Notes: generated by a model from the letters alone, not told the origin. A stretch of 64,000 nucleotides of DNA from Arthrobacter sp. PsM3 (GCF_030433895.1 NZ_JARUXE010000017.1:1-64000); one strand, 5' to 3'; numbered from the stretch's first letter, positions 19,434 to 28,326 are shown. A program made the numbers and translations.

Positions 19434-19655
19434 CTAGTCGACGGGAACCGGCGGCTTCTCGTTAAGACGACCCGTCTCGTCGTGCCAGTCAGAGCTGAGC
19501 GGCCTGAGCGTCGGTTCTACGGCGCGGGCGTGGTGGCCGCAGAAAAGAAGCTCACCCCCGGAGGCGCCGAGAACAACCCGGACATATGCCTGTGCTCCGC
19601 AACGATCGCACCGGTCGACGGTGCTAAGTGTGCGGTCCGCAACTGCTGTTGTCAT
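19434..19655 (-). CDS. DUF7455 small zinc-ribbon-like protein
   Basis: 73 residues. It contains CDRCGAQAYVRV and LLFCGHHAR, a CxxC plus CxxH arrangement likely to bind zinc. This small protein is typically found next to sigA and topoisomerase genes in actinobacteria. The ATG has AAGGAGG upstream, and TATAC/TATAT-rich promoter-like DNA lies at about 19678-19690. Role unknown. Confidence 0.8.
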   Translation of the reverse strand: MTTAVADRTLSTVDRCDRCGAQAYVRVVLGASGGELLFCGHHARAVEPTLRPLSSDWHDETGRLNEKPPVPVD

Positions 19656-19891
19656 GTTCGGCCTCCTTGGTAGATCGGTATACCTATATAACCAGCATTC
19701 GCGGCGAAACCATGGCTCGGATTGCCCACTTTCGCTGTACGCGTATCACGTCTCGGTAACGGCTTCCGGCGCAGGGGGTGGCCGGGGAGTGGCAGCACAC
19801 CGGACCGCGGCACTCCGACTAGGCTAGGAAGAGCGCCAAATGCTTGCCCGTTCCATGGCAGCCGTCCCGTTCCTGAAGGAGTCTCCGCCCC

Positions 19892-22000
19892 GTGGCACCT
19901 AGTTCTGATTACACCGCCCGGCACCTCTCCGTGCTGGAGGGCCTCGAGGCCGTCCGTAAGCGCCCAGGCATGTACATCGGTTCCACAGACTCCCGCGGCC
20001 TGATGCACTGCCTCTGGGAAATCATCGACAACTCGGTCGATGAGGCCCTCGCCGGATTCGGCCATGACATCAAAATCATTCTGCACGCGGACAACTCGGT
20101 GGAAATCCACGACGACGGCCGTGGCGTCCCGGTGGACATCGAACCGAAAACCGGGCTGAGCGGCGTCGAGGTCGTCTTCACGAAACTGCATGCGGGCGGC
20201 AAATTCGGCGGCGGCTCATACACGGCCTCGGGCGGGCTGCACGGCGTCGGCGCCTCCGTGGTGAACGCGCTGTCAGCCCGCCTTGACGTCGACGTCGACC
20301 GCGGCGGCAAGACCTACAGGATGTGTTTCCGCCGGGGCGAGCCCGGCCGCTTCAAGGACACCGGCAGCAAGCCGGACCCGGCCTCTGTCTTCTCGCCCTT
20401 CGTCGACGGTTCCGTCCTGGACGTCGTGGGCAAGGCCAAGCGGGGCGTCACCGGCACCCGGATCCGCTATTGGGCCGACCGGCAGATCTTCACCCCGGAT
20501 GCCAAGTTCTCCTACGACGAGCTGGCGGCCCGCGCCCGCCAGACCTCCTTCCTGGTCCCCGGGCTGAAGCTCACCGTCCGGGACGAACGCCGGCTCCCCG
20601 GCACGCCCGGCGAGTCCGGGCCGCATGAGGAGGTCTTCCACCACGACGGCGGCCTTTCGGAGTTTGTCGACTACCTCGCCGCGGACCCTGCCGTCACGGA
20701 CATCTGGCGGCTGCACGGCGCCGGGAAGTTCAAGGAAACCGTCCCGGTCATCGATGAGAAGGGCCACAGCCAGCTGACGGAGGTGGAACGGGACTGCGAG
20801 GTCGACGTCGCACTCCGCTGGGGCATCGGCTACGACAGCACGGTGCGCACCTTCGTCAACATCATTGCCACCCCCAAGGGCGGCACGCACCAGACCGGCT
20901 TCGAACAGGCGCTCCTCAAGACGTTCCGCAAAGCGGTCGAAACCAATGCCCGGAAACTCAAAGCGGGCAACGACAAGATCGAAAAGGACGACATCTTCGC
21001 GGGGCTCACAGCCGTCCTCACCGTGCGGCTGGCGGAGCCGCAGTTCGAGGGACAGACAAAGGAAGTCCTGGGCACCTCCGCCGTGCGGGCCATCGTGGCC
21101 AAGGTGGTGGAACAGGAGATCAACGCGAAGCTGACCTCCTCCCACCGCAACGACAAGGCCCAGTCGGCGCTGCTGCTCGAAAAAGTCGTCAGTGAGATGA
21201 AGTCGCGTATCTCCGCCCGCGTCCACAAGGAAACCCAGCGCCGGAAGAACGCCCTCGAGACGTCCTCCATGCCCACCAAGCTCGCGGACTGCCGCACCGA
21301 CGACGTCGCCCGCTCAGAACTGTTCATCGTCGAAGGCGACTCCGCCCTCGGCACAGCCAAGCTGGCGCGCTCCTCCGACTTCCAGGCGCTGCTGCCCATC
21401 CGCGGCAAGATCCTCAACGTCCAGAAGGCCTCTGTGGGTGACATGCTCTCCAACGCCGAATGCGCGGCCCTCATCCAGGTGGTGGGCGCCGGGTCCGGCC
21501 GGAGCTTCGACATCAGCGCGGCCCGGTACGGCAAGGTCATCCTGATGACCGACGCCGACGTCGACGGCGCCCACATCCGCACCCTCCTGCTGACGCTGTT
21601 CTTCCGCTACATGCGGCCGATGATCGAACACGGCCGCGTCTTCGCCGCCGTCCCTCCGCTGCACCGGGTGGAGGTCATCAACGCCGGCCAGAAGGCCAAC
21701 GAGATGATCTACACCTACTCCGAGGCGGAACTGCATGTCCTCCTGGACAGGCTTGCCAAGGAGGGCAAGCGGTACAAGGAGCCGATCCAGCGCTATAAGG
21801 GCCTGGGCGAGATGGACGCGGAGCAGTTGGCCGAGACCACCATGGACCCCCGGCACCGCACCCTGCGCAAGGTCGGGATCGAAAACGCCAAACAGGCCGA
21901 AGAGACCTTTGATCTGCTGATGGGCTCCGACGTCGCGCCCCGCAAAGACTTCATCATCGCCGGAGCGGCGAGCCTGAACCGGGAGCGCATCGACGCCTGA
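19892..22000 (+). CDS. parE: Type IIA DNA topoisomerase subunit B (ParE/GyrB-like)
   Basis: 702 residues. GHKL ATPase parts are EIIDNSVDEALAG (Asn for ATP), DDGRGVPVD and ASGGLHGVGASVVNALS. The TOPRIM domain has IVEGDSALGTAK and DADVDGAHIRTLLL, and the C-terminal end has RYKGLGEMDAEQLAETTM. It is the ATPase/TOPRIM half of a heterotetrameric topoisomerase. The partner A subunit is at 45273-47816 on the other strand, not adjacent. GTG start with GAAGGAG upstream. It is usually annotated as topoisomerase IV, since gyrBA normally lies near dnaA; assignment versus a second gyrase is inferred. Confidence 0.92.
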   Translation: MAPSSDYTARHLSVLEGLEAVRKRPGMYIGSTDSRGLMHCLWEIIDNSVDEALAGFGHDIKIILHADNSVEIHDDGRGVPVDIEPKTGLSGVEVVFTKLHAGGKFGGGSYTASGGLHGVGASVVNALSARLDVDVDRGGKTYRMCFRRGEPGRFKDTGSKPDPASVFSPFVDGSVLDVVGKAKRGVTGTRIRYWADRQIFTPDAKFSYDELAARARQTSFLVPGLKLTVRDERRLPGTPGESGPHEEVFHHDGGLSEFVDYLAADPAVTDIWRLHGAGKFKETVPVIDEKGHSQLTEVERDCEVDVALRWGIGYDSTVRTFVNIIATPKGGTHQTGFEQALLKTFRKAVETNARKLKAGNDKIEKDDIFAGLTAVLTVRLAEPQFEGQTKEVLGTSAVRAIVAKVVEQEINAKLTSSHRNDKAQSALLLEKVVSEMKSRISARVHKETQRRKNALETSSMPTKLADCRTDDVARSELFIVEGDSALGTAKLARSSDFQALLPIRGKILNVQKASVGDMLSNAECAALIQVVGAGSGRSFDISAARYGKVILMTDADVDGAHIRTLLLTLFFRYMRPMIEHGRVFAAVPPLHRVEVINAGQKANEMIYTYSEAELHVLLDRLAKEGKRYKEPIQRYKGLGEMDAEQLAETTMDPRHRTLRKVGIENAKQAEETFDLLMGSDVAPRKDFIIAGAASLNRERIDA

Positions 22001-22124
22001 CCTACCCCTTAGGGGGCTGGTGAGGGGTGTCTGGTGGCCCGCATTGTGGTGGCCGCGGCCGGTTTACGCCAGTGGCCAAGTGCCCTCTAACCCGGATGGC
22101 CTCGTTCCGATAGTGTCGTCTCAC

Positions 22125-22150
22125 GGCCCCGGGCAATGGCGCCCGGGGCC
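22125..22150. terminator. GC-rich hairpin between convergent parE and M56 gene
   Basis: GGCCCCGGGC, six bases, then its exact complement. There is no T tract. It lies midway between the converging genes. Confidence 0.55.
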
Positions 22151-22251
22151 GGCTTCCGGAACTGGCAACGTGGAACTTGGACACAAGGGCACAAACTGCC
22201 CAAGTAGTCTCCGGGCCTCAGCACGGGCCGCGCACAATCAGCAGGGCGGGC

Positions 22252-23241
22252 TCAGCCCAGCAGGCCGGGGACAATCAGCAGTGCAGTTGGGACCGCCAGC
22301 AGCAGCACACAGGCAGCCAGGACGGCCGCGCGCAGGGGTTCCGGGAGTGGAGGCTGCGGGGACAGCAGGCGGCTGACGCGCGACGCCGTCGTCCGGGCTG
22401 AACCGGCGCCTCCGGTGGCTCCGGGCTGGCCGGGCTCGACGTCGGACAGGTCCGGCTCGCCAAAGGCCATCCGGGCGCCGTGGGCGCCGGGGGAGCCGCT
22501 GGCCACAATTGCGATGGCCTTGATCAGGGTGGCCCTGCTCTCGGTCTTCAATGCGACGTCGTCGGCGAGCATTTCAATCAGCGAGCTGACCGCTTCCTGC
22601 GCCAGACGGGTGGTGGGGAGCCACGGCAGCGCCTGCCGCCAAGCCGCAAAAGCCCAGAGCAACAGATGGTGTCGCTGGTCCAGATGTGCGTTCTCGTGGT
22701 TGAGGACCGCGCGCAACTCGGCGGGCTCCAGGGCCGCCATGAGCCCGTCGGAGAGGACCGTGACCGACCGGGCGCCTCCGGGCAGGCAGTACGCGACGGG
22801 GGAATCGACACTGATCACCATGGTCCGCGGGCCGTCAGCGGAGGGGGAGGCGAGCAGTGCAAGCAATTCGCGGTGCCGCCGCCGCTGGCGCTGGATCTTG
22901 TAATACGTCAGCAGCAGAGTAAACACGAGGTGAGCCGTCAGGAGAGCCGCGGCCGAGAGCGCAAATATGTGCCAGAAGCCCAGCGCCGTGGTGGGCGCAT
23001 TGTTGAAGACCATCCCGGCGAGTGCCCGCAGGCCCGCCAGCAGGTTATCGCCGACCGGTTCCAGGCCGTAGACAAGCATGGCGCCGATCATGGAGAGGCC
23101 GCCGGCGAGGGCGATTGCCTGCCAGAGCAACATGGCCGTGAACGGCGAACGGGACGGCCACTGGGCACGGGACAGAATGATAGGCACCGGCCAGGCCAGC
23201 ACTATCGCGAGGACCGCCAGAAACCATGAGGTCCAAAACAT
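22252..23241 (-). CDS. M56 family membrane metallopeptidase (BlaR1-like, no sensor domain)
   Basis: 329 residues with several membrane helices (about 5-25, 35-60, 85-115 and one near the C-terminus at 305-325). The zinc-protease motif HENAH is at 182-186 in AVLNHENAHLDQRHH. In staphylococcal BlaR1/MecR1 such a domain leads to cleavage of the BlaI repressor, but here the penicillin-binding sensor domain is missing, so the signal is unknown. The gene begins six bases after the blaI stop, so the two form an operon. Confidence 0.88.
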   Translation of the reverse strand: MFWTSWFLAVLAIVLAWPVPIILSRAQWPSRSPFTAMLLWQAIALAGGLSMIGAMLVYGLEPVGDNLLAGLRALAGMVFNNAPTTALGFWHIFALSAAALLTAHLVFTLLLTYYKIQRQRRRHRELLALLASPSADGPRTMVISVDSPVAYCLPGGARSVTVLSDGLMAALEPAELRAVLNHENAHLDQRHHLLLWAFAAWRQALPWLPTTRLAQEAVSSLIEMLADDVALKTESRATLIKAIAIVASGSPGAHGARMAFGEPDLSDVEPGQPGATGGAGSARTTASRVSRLLSPQPPLPEPLRAAVLAACVLLLAVPTALLIVPGLLG

Positions 23242-23247
23242 CGGGCG

Positions 23248-23634
23248 CTAGCTGAGTCCCAGCAGCTTGCGCAGCGTTTCTGCCTCGGTGTCGGTGACGG
23301 AACCAATGAAACGGGCCAGCACTGCCTCGCGGTCCGGTGCGGATCCCAGGACCTCGTGCATCAGTTCAGCGGTGTGGTCTTCACGGCTGGAGACTGCCTG
23401 GTAGCGGTGCGGACGGGTGCCGCGTTCACGTTCGACCAGGCCCTTGCGCTCAAGGCGCGAGAGCACAGTCAGCACCGTCGTGACGGCCAGGTCCTTGCCC
23501 TCGTGTCCGGCGGTACCGTTTTCCGCGCGGGTGCTCTGTGCAAGCAAATCCCGCAGGGTGTTCGCCGTTGCAGCCTCATGGCCTGCCCAGAGCAGGTCCA
23601 TCACTGCCCGTTCCAGTTCGCCGAGACTTGCCAT
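23248..23634 (-). CDS. blaI: BlaI/MecI/CopY family transcriptional repressor
   Basis: A 128-residue winged-helix repressor. It begins MASLGELERAVMDLLWAG, with the helix-turn-helix around TVLTVLSRLERKGLVERERGTRPHRYQ and a C-terminal dimerisation helix region. The ATG at 23632-23634 has AAGGA eight bases upstream; a three-codon longer start is possible. It is co-transcribed with the M56 protease. A TTCTAC-N5-GTAGAA palindrome lies 97 bases upstream of its start, and two identical half-site pairs stand before cydA at 36.7 kb, so it probably represses itself and cytochrome bd. Confidence 0.92.
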   Translation of the reverse strand: MASLGELERAVMDLLWAGHEAATANTLRDLLAQSTRAENGTAGHEGKDLAVTTVLTVLSRLERKGLVERERGTRPHRYQAVSSREDHTAELMHEVLGSAPDREAVLARFIGSVTDTEAETLRKLLGLS

Positions 23635-23730
23635 TCCATACATCCTTCGTGACGACCGCTCCGGCCAATCGACTCGGCCGGGCGGTGGGTGAATACCTCT
23701 GACTCAAATTTACCGTGTTTTGCAGATAGT

Positions 23731-23747
23731 TTCTACATGAGGTAGAA
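23731..23747. promoter_or_regulatory. Palindromic operator upstream of blaI
   Basis: TTCTACATGAGGTAGAA, a perfect 6-5-6 palindrome. The same half-sites with a 5-base centre occur twice at 36719-36758. Confidence 0.75.
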
Positions 23748-23924
23748 GTGGCTGCCGCGTGTCGCCCGTTTGATCTCTGCGTAACGGATTGGCCGCGACG
23801 GAAAGGCCGGCCGACTGTGCTGCGAACGGCCGTCCAGCTGTGGAGGAGGCGGGGCTACGGCGCAAACCCTGGCCAGCCAGACGGAAAGTCTGAGGGCACC
23901 CGCGTTGAGAACCCGCTGTTTGGG

Positions 23925-24638
23925 CTAGACAGTAATTTTGCGGGTGATGATCTTGTCGGCTGTTTCGTAAATCGTCTGGTTGTGGGCGCGGGCATAGCCG
24001 CGCAGCAGCGCGAACGCCGCGTTCATGTCTACATTGGAGGTGTGGGCGATCACGCCCTTGGCCTGTTCGATCAAGATGCGGCTGCTCAAGGCATGCTGCA
24101 GTTGTTCGTTGATCAGGGCGCTTTCCCTCGCGGCGCGTTCCTGCAGGAGGGTGATGGTTGCCACGTCTGCGAAGGCTTGTGCGATTGCGGCGTCGTCGGC
24201 GGTGAGGGGACCGGTCTCGTGGCCGAAGAGATTCAAGGCACCGATGGTCCGGCTGCGCAGGCGCATGGGGACGGCGTGCAGGGAGCGGAAGCCCTGGGAT
24301 AGCGCAGAGGACTGGAACAGGGGCCACGGTGAGCCCTGAGCTTCGATGTCATCGATGGTTACGACAGCTCCGGTCCGGTAGCAGTCCACGCACGGACCCG
24401 CACCAGCCTCGAGCTGGAGGACTTCCACCAGCTGGCTTTCCTCGCTCGTTGAAGCCATTACTTGAAGGTCTCCGGCCGGATCGACGAGGACGAGTCCTGC
24501 GGCAGCGGCGTCAAGAATGCCGACGGACTCATCCACCAGTGTGTGCAGAAGGTCGAAGACGTCGTAGTCCGCCACGAGTGTGTTGGCTATCTTGACGAAA
24601 GCGGCACTTACGCGTCCGGCGCGGCTGATCATCGCCAT
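23925..24638 (-). CDS. GAF and ANTAR domain-containing regulator
   Basis: 237 residues. A GAF domain (about 20-165; GAGPCVDCYRTGAVVTIDDI, LHAVPMRLRSRTIGALNLFG) is followed by an ANTAR RNA-binding domain (about 175-235; RILIEQAKGVIAHTSNVDMNAAFALLRGYARAHN). ANTAR proteins bind paired hairpins in nascent RNA and prevent termination. The ligand of the GAF domain is unknown. The start ATG lies six bases after TAGAAT, with no ribosome site between. It is the downstream member of a tandem pair; 27 bases separate it from the next ANTAR gene. Confidence 0.9.
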   Translation of the reverse strand: MAMISRAGRVSAAFVKIANTLVADYDVFDLLHTLVDESVGILDAAAAGLVLVDPAGDLQVMASTSEESQLVEVLQLEAGAGPCVDCYRTGAVVTIDDIEAQGSPWPLFQSSALSQGFRSLHAVPMRLRSRTIGALNLFGHETGPLTADDAAIAQAFADVATITLLQERAARESALINEQLQHALSSRILIEQAKGVIAHTSNVDMNAAFALLRGYARAHNQTIYETADKIITRKITV

Positions 24639-24644
24639 ACCGGA

Positions 24645-24650
24645 ATTCTA
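24645..24650 (-). promoter_or_regulatory. -10 element of the downstream GAF-ANTAR gene, leaderless type
   Basis: Reads TAGAAT on the minus strand, then TCCGGT, then the ATG (six-base spacer). It lies in the 27-base gap after the upstream gene. Confidence 0.6.
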
Positions 24651-24665
24651 CTGTATGCGCCCAAC

Positions 24666-25355
24666 TCAGCCGCCCCCAGGGGTGAAGTCGAGGCTTCTGC
24701 CGACCACGTCCCGGGCGACCTCCCGGACGGTACGTCCATGGGCGAATGCGTGCGCACGCATCAGCAGAAGTGCGTCACGTGCTGTAGTCCCGGCCTGTGC
24801 CAGGACCATCCCGGTTGCCTGGTGGACCTCGCGTCGTGACAGGGGAGAGGCATCCGGCGGGGCGTCAGCGCCGTCTCCGGGGACGAGGGTGAGGAGCTGG
24901 CGCAGCAGGCGCCAGGTGGTGGCGTCGGCCAGCTGCAGGGCTGTGGATTGCTCTGCCGGGCTCAGGGGGCCGGATTCAGAACTGTAAAGCTCCACGACGC
25001 CGATATCCAAGGCGCCGAGCGCGAGCGGGAAAACGAAAAGAGCCGCAACATCGAGCTCCAACAGGGATTTAGCAAAGACCGGCCACGCGGCGTGCCGTCC
25101 CCTGCGCACGTTCGGCAGAAGCACGGGACGGCGGGTTCGAAGTGCCTCCCAGCGCGGGCCCTCCCCCAGGTCGAACTGCAGCTCGTCGACCTTTGCCGCC
25201 ACTGAGTCGCTGGCACACACCATTGTCTCCGGTGCCAGACCGGAGAACACTGAGATCGCGGCTCCGGAGATCGGCAATGACTCGAGGAACCCGGTGCACA
25301 GGCCGGCATCAAGTCCCTCCGCCATGGAGTCTGCGTCATCACCCATGCCGGGCAT
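24666..25355 (-). CDS. GAF and ANTAR domain-containing regulator (second copy)
   Basis: 229 residues from the ATG at 25353-25355 (MPGMGDDADS). The GAF domain (about 15-150) includes FDLGEGPRWEALRTRRPVLL, typical of actinobacterial GAF-ANTAR proteins. The ANTAR helices end the protein (REVHQATGMVLAQAGTTARDALLLMRAHAFAHGR). A longer frame up to 25478 has a low-complexity start without homology. It is only distantly similar to the downstream copy, so the pair is probably not a recent duplication. Confidence 0.85.
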   Translation of the reverse strand: MPGMGDDADSMAEGLDAGLCTGFLESLPISGAAISVFSGLAPETMVCASDSVAAKVDELQFDLGEGPRWEALRTRRPVLLPNVRRGRHAAWPVFAKSLLELDVAALFVFPLALGALDIGVVELYSSESGPLSPAEQSTALQLADATTWRLLRQLLTLVPGDGADAPPDASPLSRREVHQATGMVLAQAGTTARDALLLMRAHAFAHGRTVREVARDVVGRSLDFTPGGG

Positions 25356-25696
25356 CCGGACGAGTCGAATTGAAGACGTCGAAACCCGGCGCCGGGGGAG
25401 ATGGCTGCCGTTCAATCGGCCGGTACGAAATACTGGCCATGGGGTCGCGCCTCCTCGGCCTGGTCGGAGTGCCATCAATCACGATGGAACCCCCTGCGTG
25501 TTTGTTTCAGTTTATGCCTGCCCCAACGTGAGCCCCACGGCGCCACCAGTTCCCCTTTTCTGCCGTTGCTGCCACGGCGGCACCTACCCGATTCCGGGCG
25601 CCCTACCGCCTTGAGCCAAGTTCAGATAAAATGGCCGTGTTGCCCTGGACCCCGGTAGCGCCATTATTCGGCGAACTATCCAAGAGGATTCCACTG
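25356..25696. other. Divergent intergenic region, no gene
   Basis: 341 bases between the second ANTAR gene and the small gene at 25697. The only clear signal is TAAAAT at 25627-25632, followed by an AGAGGA ribosome site near 25684-25689. Nothing coding is seen. Confidence 0.5.
25627..25632 (+). promoter_or_regulatory. Probable -10 element for the coupled small genes
   Basis: TAAAAT in otherwise GC-rich DNA, about 65 bases upstream of ATG 25697. Confidence 0.4.
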
Positions 25697-26269
25697 ATGC
25701 CAGGCAACCCCAACCTTAGACCCGCTTCCGTGCACCCGTTCCACCATTCCTTGGCCATCACCGACACTCCGCGCCCTGAGCGCTGGAAAGCCAACGAACA
25801 GCAGGTCGGCCAAGCGGATGACGGCGGTCAAGTACCAGCGCCACAGGCACAGGCACAGGCACAGGCACGACAGCAGGTGCTGGCGGCCGAGCTTGCCGAC
25901 TTCTTGTGGAGGCGACAGGAGCCGGGTCTTGACCAGCTGCCGTCGTCCACCAGTGTCCGCGGTAGCGCGCAGGATTCCGGAGTATGGCGGGATCAGCTGT
26001 TGGCAGAGATCGAAGAGCTCGCTGGGGCGCTGAGGGAGAAGGTGGCCCGGTACTCGGGGTCGCAGGCAGCCCAGTCTTTCGCCCAGTCCGCGGAACCAGC
26101 CGACGAGACTGCCATGGTGTGGATTCAGGACGCGCTTGAGGATATTGCCGCGACGGCCTTGGGCATTGAAATCGCGTCACGCGAACTGTTCTTCCGGGCA
26201 GCTTCGGCCGGGGAGCAGGATGCGAAAAGCGAAACGGCCCGGGAGCAAGCAGCAGGATCCGCAGAATGA
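25697..26269 (+). CDS. Hypothetical protein with Gln-Ala repeat
   Basis: 190 residues, not recognised. After a His/Pro-rich start (MPGNPNLRPASVHPFHHSL) there is a Pro-Gln-Ala-Gln-Ala repeat coded by ACAGGC units, then two helical segments (VLAAELADFLWRRQE; RDQLLAEIEELAGALREKVARY; IQDALEDIAATALGIEIASREL). It is predicted soluble and helical. ATG 25697 has AGAGGA about eight bases upstream; a start at 25631 would place the ATG inside the -10 element. Its stop overlaps the next ATG by four bases. Confidence 0.6.
   Translation: MPGNPNLRPASVHPFHHSLAITDTPRPERWKANEQQVGQADDGGQVPAPQAQAQAQARQQVLAAELADFLWRRQEPGLDQLPSSTSVRGSAQDSGVWRDQLLAEIEELAGALREKVARYSGSQAAQSFAQSAEPADETAMVWIQDALEDIAATALGIEIASRELFFRAASAGEQDAKSETAREQAAGSAE
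25843..25866 (+). repeat. ACAGGC hexamer repeat
   Basis: Four uninterrupted copies inside the hypothetical gene encode an alternating Gln-Ala stretch. Confidence 0.85.
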
Positions 26270-26652
26270 CCAGCCCCGTCGAGGACGACTGGACCTATCT
26301 CGTGGAGTTTCTGGAGGCGCGCATCGGGGAGCAGGAGTCTGCCATCCGGGTGGGAACATTCGCCTCGGGGACCGACGATCCCGGACGCAACGACAAAGCT
26401 TCCCTGAGTCAGCTGATGCTGGATGAGTGCGCCCAGAAGCGGGCCATCATTGCCAGCTGGAAAGAAGCTGCCGATGCCGAAGGGATCACCGATCTCAGCG
26501 AAGCCGAGGGGACCGTAGCCGTCGCCCGCAGGTCAATGTTGACCATCCTCGCGGGTTCCCATCGGGAGCATCCGGACTACGACCCGGCCTGGTCACCTGA
26601 TCTGCCAACTGAATTGACCGGAGAGACTGGGCCCGGGTTCAGGTTGCAGTAG
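26266..26652 (+). CDS. DUF6221 family protein
   Basis: 128 residues. The pattern LVEFLEARIGEQE at the start, the middle CAQKRAIIASWK and the end ILAGSHREHPDYDPAW match the actinobacterial DUF6221 family of small, often mobile-element-associated proteins of unknown function. The ATG overlaps the stop of the upstream gene (ATGA), which indicates coupling. Its 3' end overlaps by 14 bases the end of a pseudogene on the other strand. Confidence 0.75.
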   Translation: MTSPVEDDWTYLVEFLEARIGEQESAIRVGTFASGTDDPGRNDKASLSQLMLDECAQKRAIIASWKEAADAEGITDLSEAEGTVAVARRSMLTILAGSHREHPDYDPAWSPDLPTELTGETGPGFRLQ

Positions 26653-27301
26653 GCTCGCCGGTTTCGGGCGGGGGCGGCAGGAGTCTTCGCCGGATTTGGT
26701 CGGCTCCGCTGCCGGTAAGTTCGTGCGCCGCTGCCGTCCTGCCGGCGAGAGTTGTGACCGGCGCTGATGCGCTTCCGATGACTTCGGCGCCGGTGCCGTA
26801 CCTCCAGCCAGAGTCGTGGGCGGTGAAGGCGAGCCCCTCCAGCAATCCTGGCTTGAGCGCCCTCCGGGCCTGGGGGCTGGTCAGCTGTTCCAGGACGATG
26901 TTGGCGCTTTGCGGGTCAATCGTGTGATCGACGCCAAGGGGCCGATAGATGTCTTGGGCGTGGATGACCAGGTGGCTTAGTGGCGCCTCGGCGGGGGCGC
27001 CAGGAATGCGGAAACGCCCCTGCCCGGTGGCGCGGAGGGCTTCCACGATCTGTGCGTTGGGCCGGGTGTCTCCCGTCGCCCATCGGTCAGCCATCTTGTC
27101 GAATTTGAAGCCTGCGGCCGCCATGTTGACGAGGAAACGCGGCACCGTCAGGTGGTAGGGCATGAGCAGGTGCACGACGGCGTCCCGCACGCGCCATCCG
27201 GCGCACAGGCTGGCCGAGTTTCACCGCTCGTTGTCCAACGCCTCCAGCACACCGAGCATCCGGGTCCGCTCGGCACCGATCAAAGCTTCGATCTCATTCA
27301 T
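26639..27301 (-). pseudogene. Mycothiol-dependent maleylpyruvate isomerase family gene with in-frame UGA
   Basis: The frame reads MNEIEALIGAERTRMLGVL... from ATG 27299-27301, then meets TGA at 27221-27223, then continues in the same frame as NSASLCAGWRVRDAVVHLLMPYH and on to the normal end. The family (MDMPI N-terminal/DinB-like fold) has a tryptophan near this place in the common pattern ...QWxxPSLCAGWxVRDVVxHL, so a TGG to TGA change explains the stop. The metal-site region VVHLLMPYH and the C-terminal half (LSHLVIHAQDIYRPLG) are intact. A restart at 27190 would give 183 residues lacking the first helix. Either a recent pseudogene or a sequencing error. Confidence 0.75.
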
Positions 27302-27398
27302 GTCCTGCCCCTCTGGATCCGGCTGCACTGCTTTGACTTGCAGGCCGCTGAGCTTTCGCCAGCGTACGTCAGTTCCGTGTAGAGACCCAGCATTCCAA

Positions 27399-27435
27399 GG
27401 CAGCAGGAAGCAGGCAGCAGGCGGCAGGCAGCAGG
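27399..27435. repeat. Short GGCAGCAG-type repeat
   Basis: Overlapping degenerate units of AGGCAGCAG between the pseudogene start and the VOC gene. No coding role is seen. Confidence 0.4.
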
Positions 27436-27524
27436 TGCCCGCCCAGCCGGACGCTTGCCCGAAGGTGCCGGCGTGGGAAACAATGTTCCGGCCGGATCCA
27501 GCCAGGTCGAAAGGGATTTCTGCT

Positions 27525-28283
27525 ATGACAGCGCGGGATACCTCCTCAGTCGGTGCGCCGTGCTGGGTCGACGCCTGGCAGCCCGATCCCCGGGCCGCCA
27601 AAGACTTCTACGGTCAGCTCTTCGGTTGGAGTTTCGACGACCCCATCCCGCCGCCGTCCGGTCTCGACGGCGACTACTACACCGCGCGCCTCCACGGGAA
27701 GCTGGTGGCCGGCATCGGGCAGGCACCGCCGCAGTCACCTCCGGGCTGGCTCACCCACGTCCGTGTCGAGGACGTCGGGGAGTCCTTGGCCCGTGCCGAG
27801 CGGGTGGGTGGCAGGCGCCTCGGGCCGTTTGATGCCGGCTCCGGTGACCGCTTTGCACTGCTCGCCGATCCTGCCGGTGTCCCCTTCTGCCTGCGGCAGG
27901 CGGGTGGGAACGACGGCGTCGAACTGGCCGATGAGCCGAGCTGTTGGGCCATGAGCTCGCTGCACACGCCCGATGTTGGACAGGCCCAGGCATTTTACGG
28001 GGCTATGTTCGACTGGGAGCTCAAATCGCTGCCGGATGTTCCCTTCTCGCAGTGGCTGCGCTCGGGCCGGGTTGTGGCGGTAGTGACGGCCACCGACGGC
28101 GTCGAGGTCCCGCCGCACTGGAGCGTGAACTTTGCCGTCACCGATGCCGACGCCATCGCCGAGCATGCTGTCGCCCTGGGTGGTGGCATCCTGATGGCGC
28201 CCGTGGACGCCCCGGGATTTCGAAGCGCTGTGATCAGGGACCCTCAAGGCGGCGTCGTCGCGGTCAGCGCACCCAGAGGCTGA
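27525..28283 (+). CDS. VOC family protein (two glyoxalase-like modules)
   Basis: 252 residues made of two vicinal-oxygen-chelate modules (about 8-120 and 135-250). Each begins like CWVDAWQPDPRAAKDFYGQLFGW and MSSLHTPDVGQAQAFYGAMFDWEL, the usual strand-helix entry. Proteins of this build are called glyoxalase/bleomycin resistance or hydroxylase-like; the substrate is not predictable. ATG 27525 with GAAAGGGA upstream is preferred over an in-frame ATG 13 codons earlier. It stands divergent to the broken mycothiol-linked gene. Confidence 0.85.
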   Translation: MTARDTSSVGAPCWVDAWQPDPRAAKDFYGQLFGWSFDDPIPPPSGLDGDYYTARLHGKLVAGIGQAPPQSPPGWLTHVRVEDVGESLARAERVGGRRLGPFDAGSGDRFALLADPAGVPFCLRQAGGNDGVELADEPSCWAMSSLHTPDVGQAQAFYGAMFDWELKSLPDVPFSQWLRSGRVVAVVTATDGVEVPPHWSVNFAVTDADAIAEHAVALGGGILMAPVDAPGFRSAVIRDPQGGVVAVSAPRG

Positions 28284-28326
28284 TCCGAGGTTCCGGGGCG
28301 GCTCCTTCCCATGCAGGCGTTGAAGC

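Noticed and set aside
27221..27223. UGA read as selenocysteine
   Set aside because: The family has Trp here, not Cys, and no SECIS-like hairpin is evident just downstream.
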